NCBI RefSeq assembly: GCF_052857255.1
Contig: NC_135498.1
Coordinates: 163,366,124 to 163,430,123 of the forward strand
Source: Amblyomma americanum
Lineage: Eukaryota; Arthropoda; Arachnida; Ixodida; Ixodidae
DNA length: 64,000 nt
Direction of reading: 5' to 3'
Position 1 is the first letter of the stretch. Each line of letters begins with the position of its first letter. This document shows positions 31,513-42,935 of this stretch, one piece after another. The notes beneath the pieces are model-generated. The model saw only the letters and a list, made by a program, of their open reading frames with translations. It had not been told where the DNA came from and did not search any database. Both the position numbers and the translations under genes were made by a program.

Positions 31513-32605
31513 GACGGGTTTGGCTCAAGGACTTACAGCTTACAAAGAACTCATCACGAAAAAAGGGTTGTGAGTTCGCGCGTTGCGTATTGCGCCATTT
31601 GTTTCGTGGTCGTCAATAAAGTGTAGAGCGCGCTGCAAGTAAGAAGTGAAACCGACTACGCCTAATTCAAGCACCTTTGATAGGCATAATTACAAGGAAT
31701 AGGGAGCAAGTGCTTATTGATCTTTTTTTGGCACCATGTGATGCATGGCTTTAGACATCCAAAAGTAGCCCGTGAACATCACCCGAGGCGTAAGAAAGAA
31801 CGAGCATGACAGGGTGACTGCCATTGAAGCGCCGTTGGAATCTAGGCTTGCCGGAACTGACTGGGGACTGTCCCAAACTTCTGGTAATGCCGTCAACCCT
31901 GTAGAGTTTGAGGTCGTAGCTTCCAAGCTATTGACCATATCGCACGTTTGGTGTTGGAGACTGCGATAGATGAAACCGGGCTAATTCGCTGTTATTCAGA
32001 ATGACATGGTGAAGGCTTTTTCGTTTACTGTGCCGTTGATTTTTTAGTGCCCTAGCACTTACAGTGGCCATCCCCCGGATTTGTATGTTCTGTGTTTGTT
32101 CGTCTGAAGCCGATTTTGTGGCAGGCTCCTTACTTGCCCACTGGGTAGCTTTTTTCCCGAGACCTAGCCGGTGGTAAACAGGCGAGAACCTGGGGCGCTA
32201 ATTACGCGTCACGGCCGCTAAGCGCACCGAGCTAAGCCGGTTGAGCAGCAGAGATTAGGAGAAGAACGTGATTTGAATGATGCTTGCGCAGTAGCTAAAC
32301 GGAAGGACTTGGGGCGGTAGTTAGGCGGTACCGTGGAACACCCTAGTTGGTCGTAGCTCCAAAACGACAAATGACGTGATTTAATGATTAGAAAGATTGT
32401 GTCCCAACACACCATCAACCACATTAACCTAGCAAAGCAGCGCATCACCGGAACACATCATGCTAGCTCACATATTCGCGTTTAGCCTAATTATCAAAGT
32501 CAACTGAATTTTTTTTTACTTTGGTAGGTTGCAGCCAGTGGCGGCGTGTTGCTCAGGGGCATAGGACGACGATTTGGTCTACTACAAGGCTGATCGTGAA
32601 CCAAG
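31513..32605. other. No gene recognised
   Basis: Only short frames without motifs; nothing further to report. Confidence 0.45.
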
Positions 32606-33165
32606 CACATCATCATCATCACCAGGCTGACTACGCCCACTGCAGTGTAAAGGCCTCTCCCATATCTTTCCAATTAAACCTGTTCTTTGGCAGGTACGGC
32701 CACCATATCCCCGCAAACTTCTTGAACTCATCCACCCACCTACCTCTCTCCTGCCACCTTTTACGCTTGCCTTCACTCGGAATCCACTCTTAACCTAAAT
32801 GTACCATCGGTTATGTTGCCTTCGAATTACATGCCCTGCCCATGCCCATTTCTGCGTTTTGATTTCGACCAGTCGCGTTTGTTCTCTGATCCATTCACCT
32901 ATCATTTTCATTTTGCATATTTCACTGCGTTGTCCTCAATTTAAGTTTAATCTTTTTCTTTACCCTCCATGATCCTGCGTCATAGTTTAGTATCGGAGCT
33001 CCCAAGCCTATAATATTAAACCCATTTGTTCGATAGTGCTGCTGTTTTATCGCCCTTGATATACAATTTAAGCCGCGAGCAAATATTACTGACTCTCGTA
33101 GAAGCACAAATATTCGGGGCTTTACTCCCGCTGAATGTCGAATCATGATTTTCTCCTACTGATTA
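32606..33165 (-). pseudogene. RTE-type LINE 3' end
   Basis: The minus strand encodes, with frame changes, YDAGSWRVKKKIK, KTQKWAWAGHVIRR, WQERGRWVDEFKKFAG and WKDMGEAFTLQW, then ends in (ATG)n at 32606-32622. This order (WAGHVxR, RWxDE, EAFxxQW and a short tandem tail) is typical of RTE/BovB-like ORF ends. The reverse transcriptase core is absent. Confidence 0.8.
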
Positions 33166-33300
33166 TGTCGCCCTCTCTATTATGATTCCATTCCATTTAT
33201 GATTCTTTTCTAATTCTGAGTCCAATGACTTTCACTCCCCAATCTATTCCAATTCTGACTTTATTCAAATTCTGATTACGCAACCAAACAACATCAGTCA
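33166..33300. repeat. Degenerate ATTCTGA/ATGATTC-like tandem stretch
   Basis: Repeated variants of ATTCTGA and ATTCC occur at uneven spacing. Probably a decayed simple repeat. Confidence 0.4.
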
Positions 33301-33995
33301 CACTTCTAGATCGCGACGAGTCCTCATACCACCTCCAACGCAAAGGCGCAACGTTTAAGCGAAGCGGCTGCTTCAACCAATGTCACTGATAGGAATTGTG
33401 AGACCCGAGTTGCTTTTCCTGAGCGATGTGAGATGATATAGTTTTCGCAGGTCTCATTTTTGCACACACTGCTTTTCTGAAGGGCGCATATTGTGCACGT
33501 AGCCCTGCTGTTGTCAGAGTCTTCGTTTTTACTCAGCGATTCTATTTCCGGTGTCTCCCTTCTCTTCCCTACAAGGGGCTGGGGAAGAAGAGGCCGGCTG
33601 GCATGTCAGGTGGAGCGAGGAAAATTCCCCTAAACACCACCTCACCGAACAGCTGGAGGCTTCAGAGAGACAGCAACACCACTGCACATTTTTCGCATTC
33701 ATGACCATCTTAATGCTGTCGCATTAGAAGGAAGCGTGCTCGAGGCATTTCATTAACTGGCCGTTTGGCAAGGGTTCAGGCTTGGATATTTGATAAAAGA
33801 CGTCTTGATCAGTTTTCTCGGATACAATGTGAAGGTAATTCAGTTGCATAGGCTGGAATTCAGAATCCCTGCATTACTGCGGTGTTCCCCAAATTCAGGT
33901 TTGCAATAGTGGGTCTTAATTAAATTCCCAAATATTGAGTATGAAGCTACAGATGCAGGCTTGGATTAATCGAGAGAACTGCGTACTTGCACACG
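33301..33995. other. No gene recognised
   Basis: Nothing identifiable. Confidence 0.45.
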
Positions 33996-34370
33996 CAGAT
34001 ATCTCGAACGTATTAACGCCGCAGTGTTAAGGGCGCCGTGTCGCAGAAAAGCCGGCGTTCGAGTTGGCGTCTGAGTCATTGGTCGTGAGGAAAACATCCA
34101 CGAAAAATCGTCAGCGGAGCAATCTATAGGCAACAGGTGGGCCTCGCAAGTAACTTGACGTTGCGACGTAATCAAAACCTGCCCGGATTTTGCACAAAAC
34201 TGGCCACCACGGCAGGTGGCAGTCAAAATAATGGTTGGTTGCGAGAAGTACCTCGTGAGGAGTAACCTAGGTCTCGCAAGAGTAACATTTGGCAGCGCCT
34301 GCCGCCGGATGGCTGTGGCGCATCTCTTAACTGCTGCACCACTGCGCCAGATGTGGTATGAGGTCTTCCA
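33996..34370 (-). mobile_element. tRNA-headed SINE
   Basis: The minus strand starts with a box A-like TGGCGCAGTGGTGCAGCAGT and ends with CGCCGGCTTTTCTGCGACAC then GGCGCCCTTAACACTGCGGC, a tail that I recall from other tick SINE copies. A clear box B was not found, so the promoter is probably decayed. Confidence 0.55.
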
Positions 34371-35475
34371 GCGATCTATGAACGTAAAGTAGAGCATAAC
34401 AAATTCCGCACTAATGTCCAATAGCATACTAAGGCTATCGCGTCATACCCTTAAGGCGCAGCTTAAGTGTACCGTCCAATTATATTCTTAGTGGCGAAAA
34501 CTGCCTACATGCAGCAATGCTGCATTCCACTAGAATGCTGCATGGACGAGCAACGAGGCAAAAGTACCGCATAGAATTTCTGTCACCTTTGTGTGGTGCT
34601 CTGAATAAGAGCTTATGACTAGAAAAAAGTTCTTTTATTTTATAAAATCTTATTTAAAGGTCTTCAGCACTTCATTTTCCAGCGACTTCTCTCATAGTTT
34701 TTCACTTCTAACAGCGACCAATCCGGCTTTAGCAGGACCTCCTCTCATTAAGTGGCTAAGTGCTCATCTGCATTTTCCGTTTCCCCGAAATCGGCTACGT
34801 CGTGAGGGTGCTGTGCTTTGTTGTTTTAGAGTAGCTGCTATCATATTATATTTCTTCACTCCTTTTTTTCCCTGTAGAGCCGCACTATAGGGCAGATGAC
34901 AAAGGTTCTGATTGCGTCGCTACTTTTTGTACCCAAGTATCGGGAGCGTTACCCAGGCTTCTAAAAACCAGTGTATTAAAGCGACTTCGGCACCACTTGC
35001 TTTGAGCAAAAAAAAAAACAGCAATACAAAATACACTTGCCTCACTGCGAATTGAGAACAATTATCTATACATAATAACATGTCTCTCTACTGAGTATAA
35101 ATTATGTTCGCAGGCTGCGTGTGGTGTTCTGAACGTCTCTTTTACAAAGAACTTCAGTAACCCTGTTAAATTAGCAAAGAAACCATAGCTAAGCTTAAAA
35201 ATATACCTGTTCCACAAGTTTTTGATCGTCTGTACAAGAAGCAGCATCGTCGCACAGAGGTTTGAAACATCGCGTATTGCATACTCAAGATTTCATTTTA
35301 AAGAATTCGAGGATTTGAAAAAGCAGAGGTTTATTGTCGCGAACAAGATTTACTTATTGAACACAGGAAATATCACATAGTACTCTCCATGCTCGGCAAA
35401 AATGAGCTGTCTTGTTTAGCGTTTGCGTCACCTTTACTTTTGAACAGCTTCGTGTGGGATGTTTTAAATTAGTTG
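34371..35475. other. No gene recognised; one dispersed repeat
   Basis: About 35180-35250 on the minus strand shares the residue pattern LL(I/V)QT(T/I)KN(S/L)WNR with 47455-47510 on the plus strand, pointing to an uncharacterised dispersed repeat. Confidence 0.35.
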
Positions 35476-35759
35476 CTCCACCGTTCTCGAGCGTTAGCAA
35501 ACGCGGAGTCAGACGTGCTGGTCGTCGGCTTCGGCGATTTTCAGCCGGAGCAGCGGAAGTTTCCGCCTGACCCTAGCAAGATCATCCCCAACGTGCACCG
35601 AAAACTGTCGGGAACATCTGGACACCAGTTTTTTCCAAGGTGGGCCCGGTTAAACCCCCTTTTCGGGCAACACATGGCCCGATCGGGCCGGTGGCGCGGC
35701 TAGGCCTAACGGCTGAACCGGTACCCGGCACATCGGGGCCTCTGGCCACTGACGCCAGT

Positions 35760-37618
35760 ATGGCTGCTACGCAAATCTCCTGCCGAGGCTACGACCCCGA
35801 GAACATGCACTGGACAACGGTTCACCCAGCGGAAACCGCAGGCCCAGTTTCGGCAACGGTTACCCCAGCGGCAACCGGAGGCCTAGATTCGGCAAGATTT
35901 CGCAGCGCCACGTTGAACGCCGCAGTGCTGCGCCGAGCGCAAGACCAAGCCTTAAAGCCGGCGTCCGTAGACGCGGCCGGCGTTCACGCCGGAAACCAGC
36001 AGTCACCCGCCCCGCGCGCGGCGGGCCGCAGTCGGCGACTGCTCACGAAGTGGAAACCGCCTGTTATTCCCAAGCCTGCTCCAGACGACTACGTCGTCGT
36101 CATCAAGCCCCGGACCCGCGTCTCGTTGTACGAGACTTTCCAGGAGACCGGCTACGGCCGGGCGTTCACGGCTCTCCTGGGCGCGCAACCCGCAACAGAT
36201 CTTACCATAATACCGGTAAGAGAACAAAACCTCATTATTGTTCACACTGCGAAACCTGAGCTAGCCGACCGTATCATCGGCGAATTTGAACTTAATGGAC
36301 CCGACGGGAAGGTCCCCCTTGTGGGGCACCTGCGCCAAGACGACAAGGACGTCTGCTACGGCGTCATTACCGTCCGTAACTCTGAAACTACGGACTCGCT
36401 CCGTACTAGGCTCCAATGGCGCTTCGGCACCATCGTGGAAGTGCGAAAATTTGGGACATCCAACAAAGCGAGACTGACTTTCGCCGGAACAGAGAAGCCA
36501 CGTTTCGTGCACTACGACTCGGAGCTTGTACAAGTTAGGCCTTACCAGCGAACCATTCCAGCCTGCCGACATTGCGGTGTGGTCGGCCACCGCGTGGACG
36601 CCTGCCCCGGCCAGAGGCTGGACCGGTGCGGCCTGTGCGGACAGCAGGCTCTACTCGTTGAGGGGGAGCGGGCCCCTCACCAGTGCAACCCAAAGTGTTC
36701 AGTGTGCGGCGCGGCCCATGCCAGGGGGGCCCAGCGTGTACTGCTTAATATCGCGCTATCCAGCCCACGCAGGCCGAGCGCGGGCGTAAATCGAAGCGAA
36801 ACCGACGCAAGCGTGGCAAGCGTCGCCCGGACAAGCTGAAGGCCAAGGCTGCCGACCAAGCCATGGACCAGCCTGTGAATTCCTCTACTGGGAGCCAAGG
36901 GAAACCTCCAGCTGCGCCACCGCCGCCTCAAGCCGGTGCAGCGAAGCCCCTCGGACCTCCACAAAACGGCGGCTCCAAGACGTGGGCAACCGTTGTCAAG
37001 CAACACTCCCAGGTGAGCGGCGCCGGCAGGGCAGCTTCTCCCTTCGCTCCCCCTTCCCAATCCCAACAACGGCCAATCTCTGCCGAACAAAAAGAAATAT
37101 CTGCTCTCCGCGAGCAGGTTGCAAATTTTCAAAAGCGCCTCGCAATAGCGGAGGCCCGCCAAAATTCCCCCAACCACACCTCTGCCTCACCCGCAGCAGA
37201 GGCAATGGAAAGCGACGCAACCCCTTCAGGACAGGCTGCGCATGCCCTCACGGCACTCGAGGCGAGAGTGAGCGCGCTCGAAACTCAAGTTAACAACAGA
37301 ATATCCGCATTGGAAACGCAAATCAATGCCACACTTACGGCGGCACTCAACAAAATTAGCCACCTTGCGGCATCTATCCCGAACCTCAAAACCGCTCAGT
37401 TCGCTCAACTCACCCGCGCTCCCAAGCGCGCTGGCCCGCTCAAAACCTCCGCAGGCCGGCAGCTCAAAGCGTCTAGGCGTCGAATCGCCGGAGAAGAAGA
37501 AGAGGTCCCCTGTGCCATCCTCAGTATAGAGAACGCTCCTCTCTTTGGAGCCACTGGCTCTCAAGCCTCCTCTCTCGAAACTCACAACTCTACCCTTGAT
37601 CATGGCGGGCGCCCCTAG
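35760..37618 (+). pseudogene. LINE ORF1 (gag-like, zinc knuckles and coiled coil), frameshifted
   Basis: The first part (35760-36839) has a region DDYVVVIKPRTRVSLYETFQ leading to the zinc knuckles CRHCGVVGHRVDAC and CGLCG...HQC, then CSVCGAAHARG, where a frameshift near 36730 breaks the third knuckle. The reading continues in another frame through a TAA near 36743. It then runs basic (RGRKSKRNRRKRGKRRPDK), proline-rich, and as a heptad-like segment EISALREQVANFQKRL...ALEARVSALETQVNNR up to the stop at 37618. Such ORF1 proteins bind LINE RNA. An upstream in-frame ATG exists at 35640; 35760 is preferred because the residues before it look like leader. Confidence 0.85.
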
Positions 37619-40600
37619 AAATAGGAAGCATCCGCGCAGCAATTCGATCCCTATTCAAATTGTACAGTGGAACTGTCGCGGATTCAAGGCACGCCCAAAG
37701 CGAGCCGATCTACGCCTTTTCCTTACAACGTTCCCAGAATTACCTGCGGTGGTGGCCCTTCAGGAGCCAGGAAATGGCGCCACCCTTGCCAGTTACACGG
37801 TGTACCAGCAGGATGCGCATAGCTGCCTCTGCGTACATAAAAATTACACGGCCTCCCAGGTTGACCTGGATCTTAGCGCTACTTTCTCCTATGTAATGGT
37901 GACGATCCTTCCGCTACGCAAACAGGACCCCCCATTGCACATACTCAACATTTACTGTCCCCCCAAGCTACCAAATGTTACATTCGCAGATATCTTCAGC
38001 CGGGCTTTGAAGGTCGCGAATCGGGATCCCCTCATAATCGTTGGGGACTTTAATGCTCCCAGCACCTTATGGGGGTACACACGTGAAGAGAAACGCGGAC
38101 GCAAGTTGGCGGAGCTTGTTTCCACACTGGGCCTCACTCTTCACACGGATCCCGCGCAACCCACTCGTATAGGTAACTCCGTTACACGCGATACGTGTCC
38201 GGACCTCACCTTTACGAAAAATATTCGCTATGCAGATTGGAGGAACACCGAGGAATCCCTCGGTAGTGACCACTGCATAATTACCACTACAATCCATACC
38301 AAGCCACTCACAAGACCACAGTCCAATGCAAAACTACCCGACTGGACCAAATTTAGGAACAGTTACACCAATCCTCAATCGATAATGGCCCAAGGATACT
38401 CAATGTGGTCCCAACACCTAGTATCCCACTTGAAATCAGTCGAGCAAAATGTTCAACTCTCAGAGGCGAGCCCGGTGGTGGATAACCACCTCCTCCACCT
38501 CTGGGAGGCACAACACAGCCTAGTCCGCCGCTGGCGTCGTCAAAAACACAATCGGAAGCTCAAAATTCGAATTGCGGATATCACCCAACAGGCGGCACAA
38601 TACGCGGCCCAACTCGCCGACTCCAATTGGGTGCACCGATGCAACACTGCAGCTCGGCAAATGTCGAGTCGGAGTACGTGGCGCCTCTTCCGCGCTCTTA
38701 TTGATCCGGCACAAACCCGTACTGAGACACAAAAACAGCTTCAAAGGGCTATACATAACTTCACTGGAGACACGGCCAAACTGGCCGATGCGCTCCGCGA
38801 CCAATATTTGAGTATACACCAGGATCCCCGTGGTCAGGCGTACTCGTATGCAGGTTCCGAGAACGCGGATTTGGATCAACCGTTCCAGCTCCATGACCTA
38901 AAAGCGGCCCTGGCTAAAATGAAGCGAGGTACAGCACCAGGCCGGGACAAGGTGACGGTAAAGCTTATTGCCAACCTCCCAGATCCCGCCTACGAAACTC
39001 TCCTCGATTACTTCAACACTATCTGGATTGGAGGCACACCACTCCCCATAGATTGGAAAACGGCACTAGTAACTTTCATTCCCAAGCCAGGTAAAGCCAT
39101 TAACACCGACAACCTCCGGCCCATCTCCCTCACTTCGTGTGTGGGGAAGCTGATGGAGACTATGGTCCGCGACAGATTGTCGGCTTTCCTGGAACAACAA
39201 AACATTTTCGCAGACACCATGTACGGTTTCCGCCCACACCGGTCCGCACAAGATGTCCTGTTGCAACTTCACAAGGAGATTCTCGACCCCGTCGAGCACC
39301 CCAGCAATGATAAAGTAGTCGTCGCACTTGACCTGCGGGGGGTTTTCGACAATGTGACCCACGAGATCATCCTATCCCACTTGTCGCAAACACATTGTGG
39401 GCGCAATACTTTCAATTATATCAAACAATTCCTTACAGATCGCCAATCCTATATCCGGCTACAAGACACAGAATATGGCCCATATCAACTTGGTACACGA
39501 GGGACCCCACAGGGAGCTGTCCTCTCGCCATTACTATTTAATCTGGCCATGATGAAGCTCCCTACCCAGCTGGCGGAGGTCGCCGGTGTGCAGCACGCTC
39601 TGTAGGCGGACGACATCACCCTCTGGGCAACACAACAATCGGTTGGAGACATCGAGACCAACCTGCAACAAGCGGCAGCTATAGTGGACGAATACGCTCG
39701 TCGCTCTGGTCTTGAATGCTCCCCGAGCAAATCTGAATTTGTGCACATACGCCCCAACTCAAAGTGCACAACCAAAATTGCCCTTTCCCTACTTAGCGGA
39801 CCGATACCTGAACACGCGGAGATCCGGGTACTGGGGCTTTTCATTCATCATAGGCGCAAGATAGACACTACCCTAAACAAGTTACGTAAGGTGGGGGACC
39901 AGGTGGGTCGGATGCTCCGCCGGGTGTCCAATAAAAGGGGGGGACTACGATGCAAAGATGCCCTGCGGCTGGCCAATGCATTCGTGACCAGCCGGATTTT
40001 ATATTCGGCTCCCTACCTCCACCTACGCAAATGCGATGAGAATGCCTTAGAGGTAGTTCTCCGCAAGATTTATAAGAGAGCGCTCGACCTCCCCATAACG
40101 ACGTCCAACAAGCGTCTCCTCGGTCTGGGGATGACCAACACCTTTGGGGAGTTACGAGAAGCTCATCTTAACAATCAATACTTGCGCCTAAGCAAAACAC
40201 CTACGGGGAGCCGCCTTCTAACCCGCTTACACATTTCCTACGCAACACATACAGAAGAACGGGTCCGCATCCCTGAAGCCTGGCGCTTTGCACTCCAGGT
40301 GCGACCCCTTCCGAAGAACATGACTGCAGACACCCATGATGGTCGCCGTCTCGCGCGGGCGGAGGCTATTTCTCAACAATATGGCCACAAGCCAGGTGTC
40401 TTCTATGTGGATGCGGCCGGCCCGCACCATGGGGGTTGGTACACGGCGGCCGTCATCCACCAAAACACTACAGTTCAGGGCCTTACTTTCCGTGCCCCAA
40501 ACATTACATTTGCGGAAGAGATCGCCATTGCACTGGCCGCCGCAGATCCAGAGTCCCGAGTCATTATTACGGACTCCAGGGGCGCCTGCCGCAATATTGA

Positions 40601-41171
40601 GCAAGGGTACATTCCAGACCGTGCTTTCAAAATTCTCCACGCATGCGATTACACAGGGTTTCCGACCCATCGTACCATCGTGTGGGCTCCGGCTCATGCG
40701 GGTCTTGAGGGGAACGAGGCAGCCGACGCTGCCGCCCGCGCGCTTACTCACCGGGCGTCGCCTCATCCGCAGCCTGATCCAGAATTCAATTTCAATCCGG
40801 CCATCACCTTTAAAGAGATCACCTCTCTTTATCAAAATTTTCATGGTCTCTATCCCCCTCCCTGTAAAGGCCTCACCAGGGTGGAGGAGCGCTGGCTTCT
40901 CCGCCTCTATACCAATACTGTACTGTGCCCGGCAGTACTTAAGCACTTCAATTCTTCTTTCTCGGGCGCGTGCCCACACTGTGAGGAGGCGTTTTCGGAC
41001 ACCTACCACATGGTGTGGGCATGCCCTTCCAATCCTGCCTACCCACCCCACCTCCACCTCACTCGAGAGGCCTGGGAAGCTGCCCTGCGCGGCTGCTCCG
41101 AACTCCATGCCCAACAGGCAATGGTAGCTAGAGCCCGAGCCGCTGCGGAAGCTACAGGGATCCCGGACTAG
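37602..41171 (+). pseudogene. LINE ORF2: AP endonuclease, reverse transcriptase, RNase H; one nonsense codon
   Basis: Endonuclease motifs are QWNCRG, LQEPG, GDFNAPSTLWGY, RDTCPDLTF and SDHCII. RT has TAPGRDKV, FIPKPGKAINTDNLRPISL, YGFRPHRSAQD, ALDLRGVFDNV and GTPQGAVLSPLLF. The next box reads HAL-stop-ADDITLW: TAG at 39603-39605 replaces the Tyr of YADD. The frame then stays open to 41171 with RNase H motifs FYVDAAG, FAEEIAIALA, ITDSRGACRN and WAPAHAGLEGNEAAD, and a C-terminal CPHCEEAFSDTYHMVWACP. ORF2 overlaps the ORF1 end by 17 bases. An upstream in-frame ATG is at 37545. The single lesion makes the copy inactive unless the stop is read through. Confidence 0.93.
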
Positions 41172-41276
41172 GGCTCCCTCCTAGTGTTTGTAAGGGACGG
41201 GCCCTTCCGGCTCGCCCCATCGACCTCTCACTGTAAATAGAAATAAAAGTTTTCCTCCTCCTCCTCCACCGTTCTC

Positions 41277-42699
41277 TTGCATTTTGCACCAACTCGCCCA
41301 ACAATATGTTATTGTAATGGCTTAAATGACGACCGCAAAAATGATCATTTACCGGTACTCATTAAGGTATTCTGTTAAACACGCTGCATCTAAATGGTAT
41401 CATACATCCGGAAGATATTGCTCGCCGATTGGTCGCTGTTTACAGGAAAGGGCAGAATAAATTGTGAATGCTGAGAGGAGCAAGATAAGAGATGTGAAAC
41501 GAAAGGCTTATAATTTGTATAGTCTCTGCTACAATGCTAGCTATCCCTGGCATGTCAAGTTTCGTACGGTAGGAGCACAAGCTATGATGGACAAAAAAAG
41601 TTCTTTGGCGAATAATCAGCGAGCCAAAGCGTGGGGCGTCTTCAGAAGTACCCCAAAGCACACAAGGCGCTGACTTTTAGAAGGGCTATAGCCACGGTAC
41701 GATATGTGCGCCGAAATGTTGAGGAACTTTCACGGTAAAATTATTTTTAGTGAAATAACTCGACGTCATCAAACAAAATGTGACAAGAGGTACAAAATTT
41801 AAATTAATCATTTTCCTTCATTTTTTATTCTAGTCAACACATAGGTACTCAAGCAGCCTTATAATAGCATGACATCTTATCAGGGGGTTATTTCGCTTCA
41901 GTTTCGAGTTTCTCCAACTATACATGTTCTCTTGCAACAAAATTAGCTCAGCAGAAACTCAAAACGTCCCTCAGCAGCAGGTGATATTGAAAACAACAGC
42001 CAAACTGCACAAGGAGAAATACACAATGTCCTGCCAGCCGGTCTACAGGCAGTAACAAGAGCAGATAAAATGCATTTCGCAATGATTGCGCACCTCGCCG
42101 TGGCAGCCGTAAGGGCGCTCCTAAAATTCATTACTAAGATTTGGCTGCAAGGAAAAATATCTGAAGCAGGGACAAAATTCTTAATAGTGCCCTTCCTAAA
42201 ATTGGAAAACGACCATAAAGTCCTAATTGCTACAGGGCAATATCACATACTACTGCTTTGCAAAATATCTTCAAGTATTCTAAATATCCGCCTAATGTAA
42301 TTTTCTAAATCTCGCCCACATGAGTATTGTTTTTAAAAAGCATCCTCGGCAACAGGACGTCTACTTGCGTTGAAATTATGGTCCGGAAGGCATACTAAAC
42401 CGCCTGAAGGTTCGACGTACTATCCCGGCTGGAACTATAAAACGCTTAAATGGCTTTCTGAGCAGGCGTTCAGAGTATGGCTAGTAGCGAAAAAATCCTG
42501 TGTTCATTATGTATTTAAATCTCTGTAGATGTCTTCCAAACTGTATTGATATCTTCCAGCGCATAAACATGCGAGAGAGATACAGATGACTATAAATAAA
42601 CTGGCTAAACGGACACATACTGGCGGATTTTTTTTTTAACAGCTCTAGCTCGGAACAGGATTACGCAGCTTCTTCACACCGCACCTACATAACCCCAGA
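41277..42699. other. No gene recognised
   Basis: AT-rich with short frames only. Confidence 0.45.
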
Positions 42700-42935
42700 G
42701 CGGCCGCGAAAGCTCAGTGGTTATGGCGCTTGGCTGCTGATCTGAAAGACGTGGGCTTGAATCCGCCCACGGCGGTTGAATTTCGATGGAGGAGAAAAGC
42801 TAGAGGCCCACGTGCGGTTCGATCTCAGTGCACGCTGAAAACCCCAGGTGGTCGAGATTTCTGGAGCCCTCCACTACGGCGTCCCCTCATAGCCTGAGTC
42901 CCTTTGGCACGCTGAACCCCCATAAACCATAAACT
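42700..42935 (+). mobile_element. tRNA-derived SINE, Ruka-like
   Basis: Box A-like GCTCAGTGGTTATGGCGCT and box B-like GGGCTTGAATCC are spaced as in a tRNA. Then come CATTTCGATGG-type and CACGCTGAAAACCCCAGGTG sequence and an end of CCATAAACC repeats. This layout resembles the tRNA-derived Ruka SINE described in ixodid ticks; the family name is by recollection. Confidence 0.75.

Larger units (their letters stand above)
35489..41263 (+). mobile_element. Full-length I-group LINE with target duplication
   Basis: CTCCACCGTTCTC flanks the element at 35476-35488 and 41264-41276, a 13-bp target-site duplication. The 5775-bp body has a 5' leader, ORF1, ORF2 (endonuclease, RT, RNase H) and a 3' tail ending AATAAAAGTTTTCC(TCC)n. 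The intact borders and few coding lesions suggest a fairly young insertion. Confidence 0.93.

Noticed and set aside
40227..41127. 295-codon minus-strand and 263-codon plus-strand frames inside LINE ORF2
   Set aside because: Shadow frames of the RNase H region.
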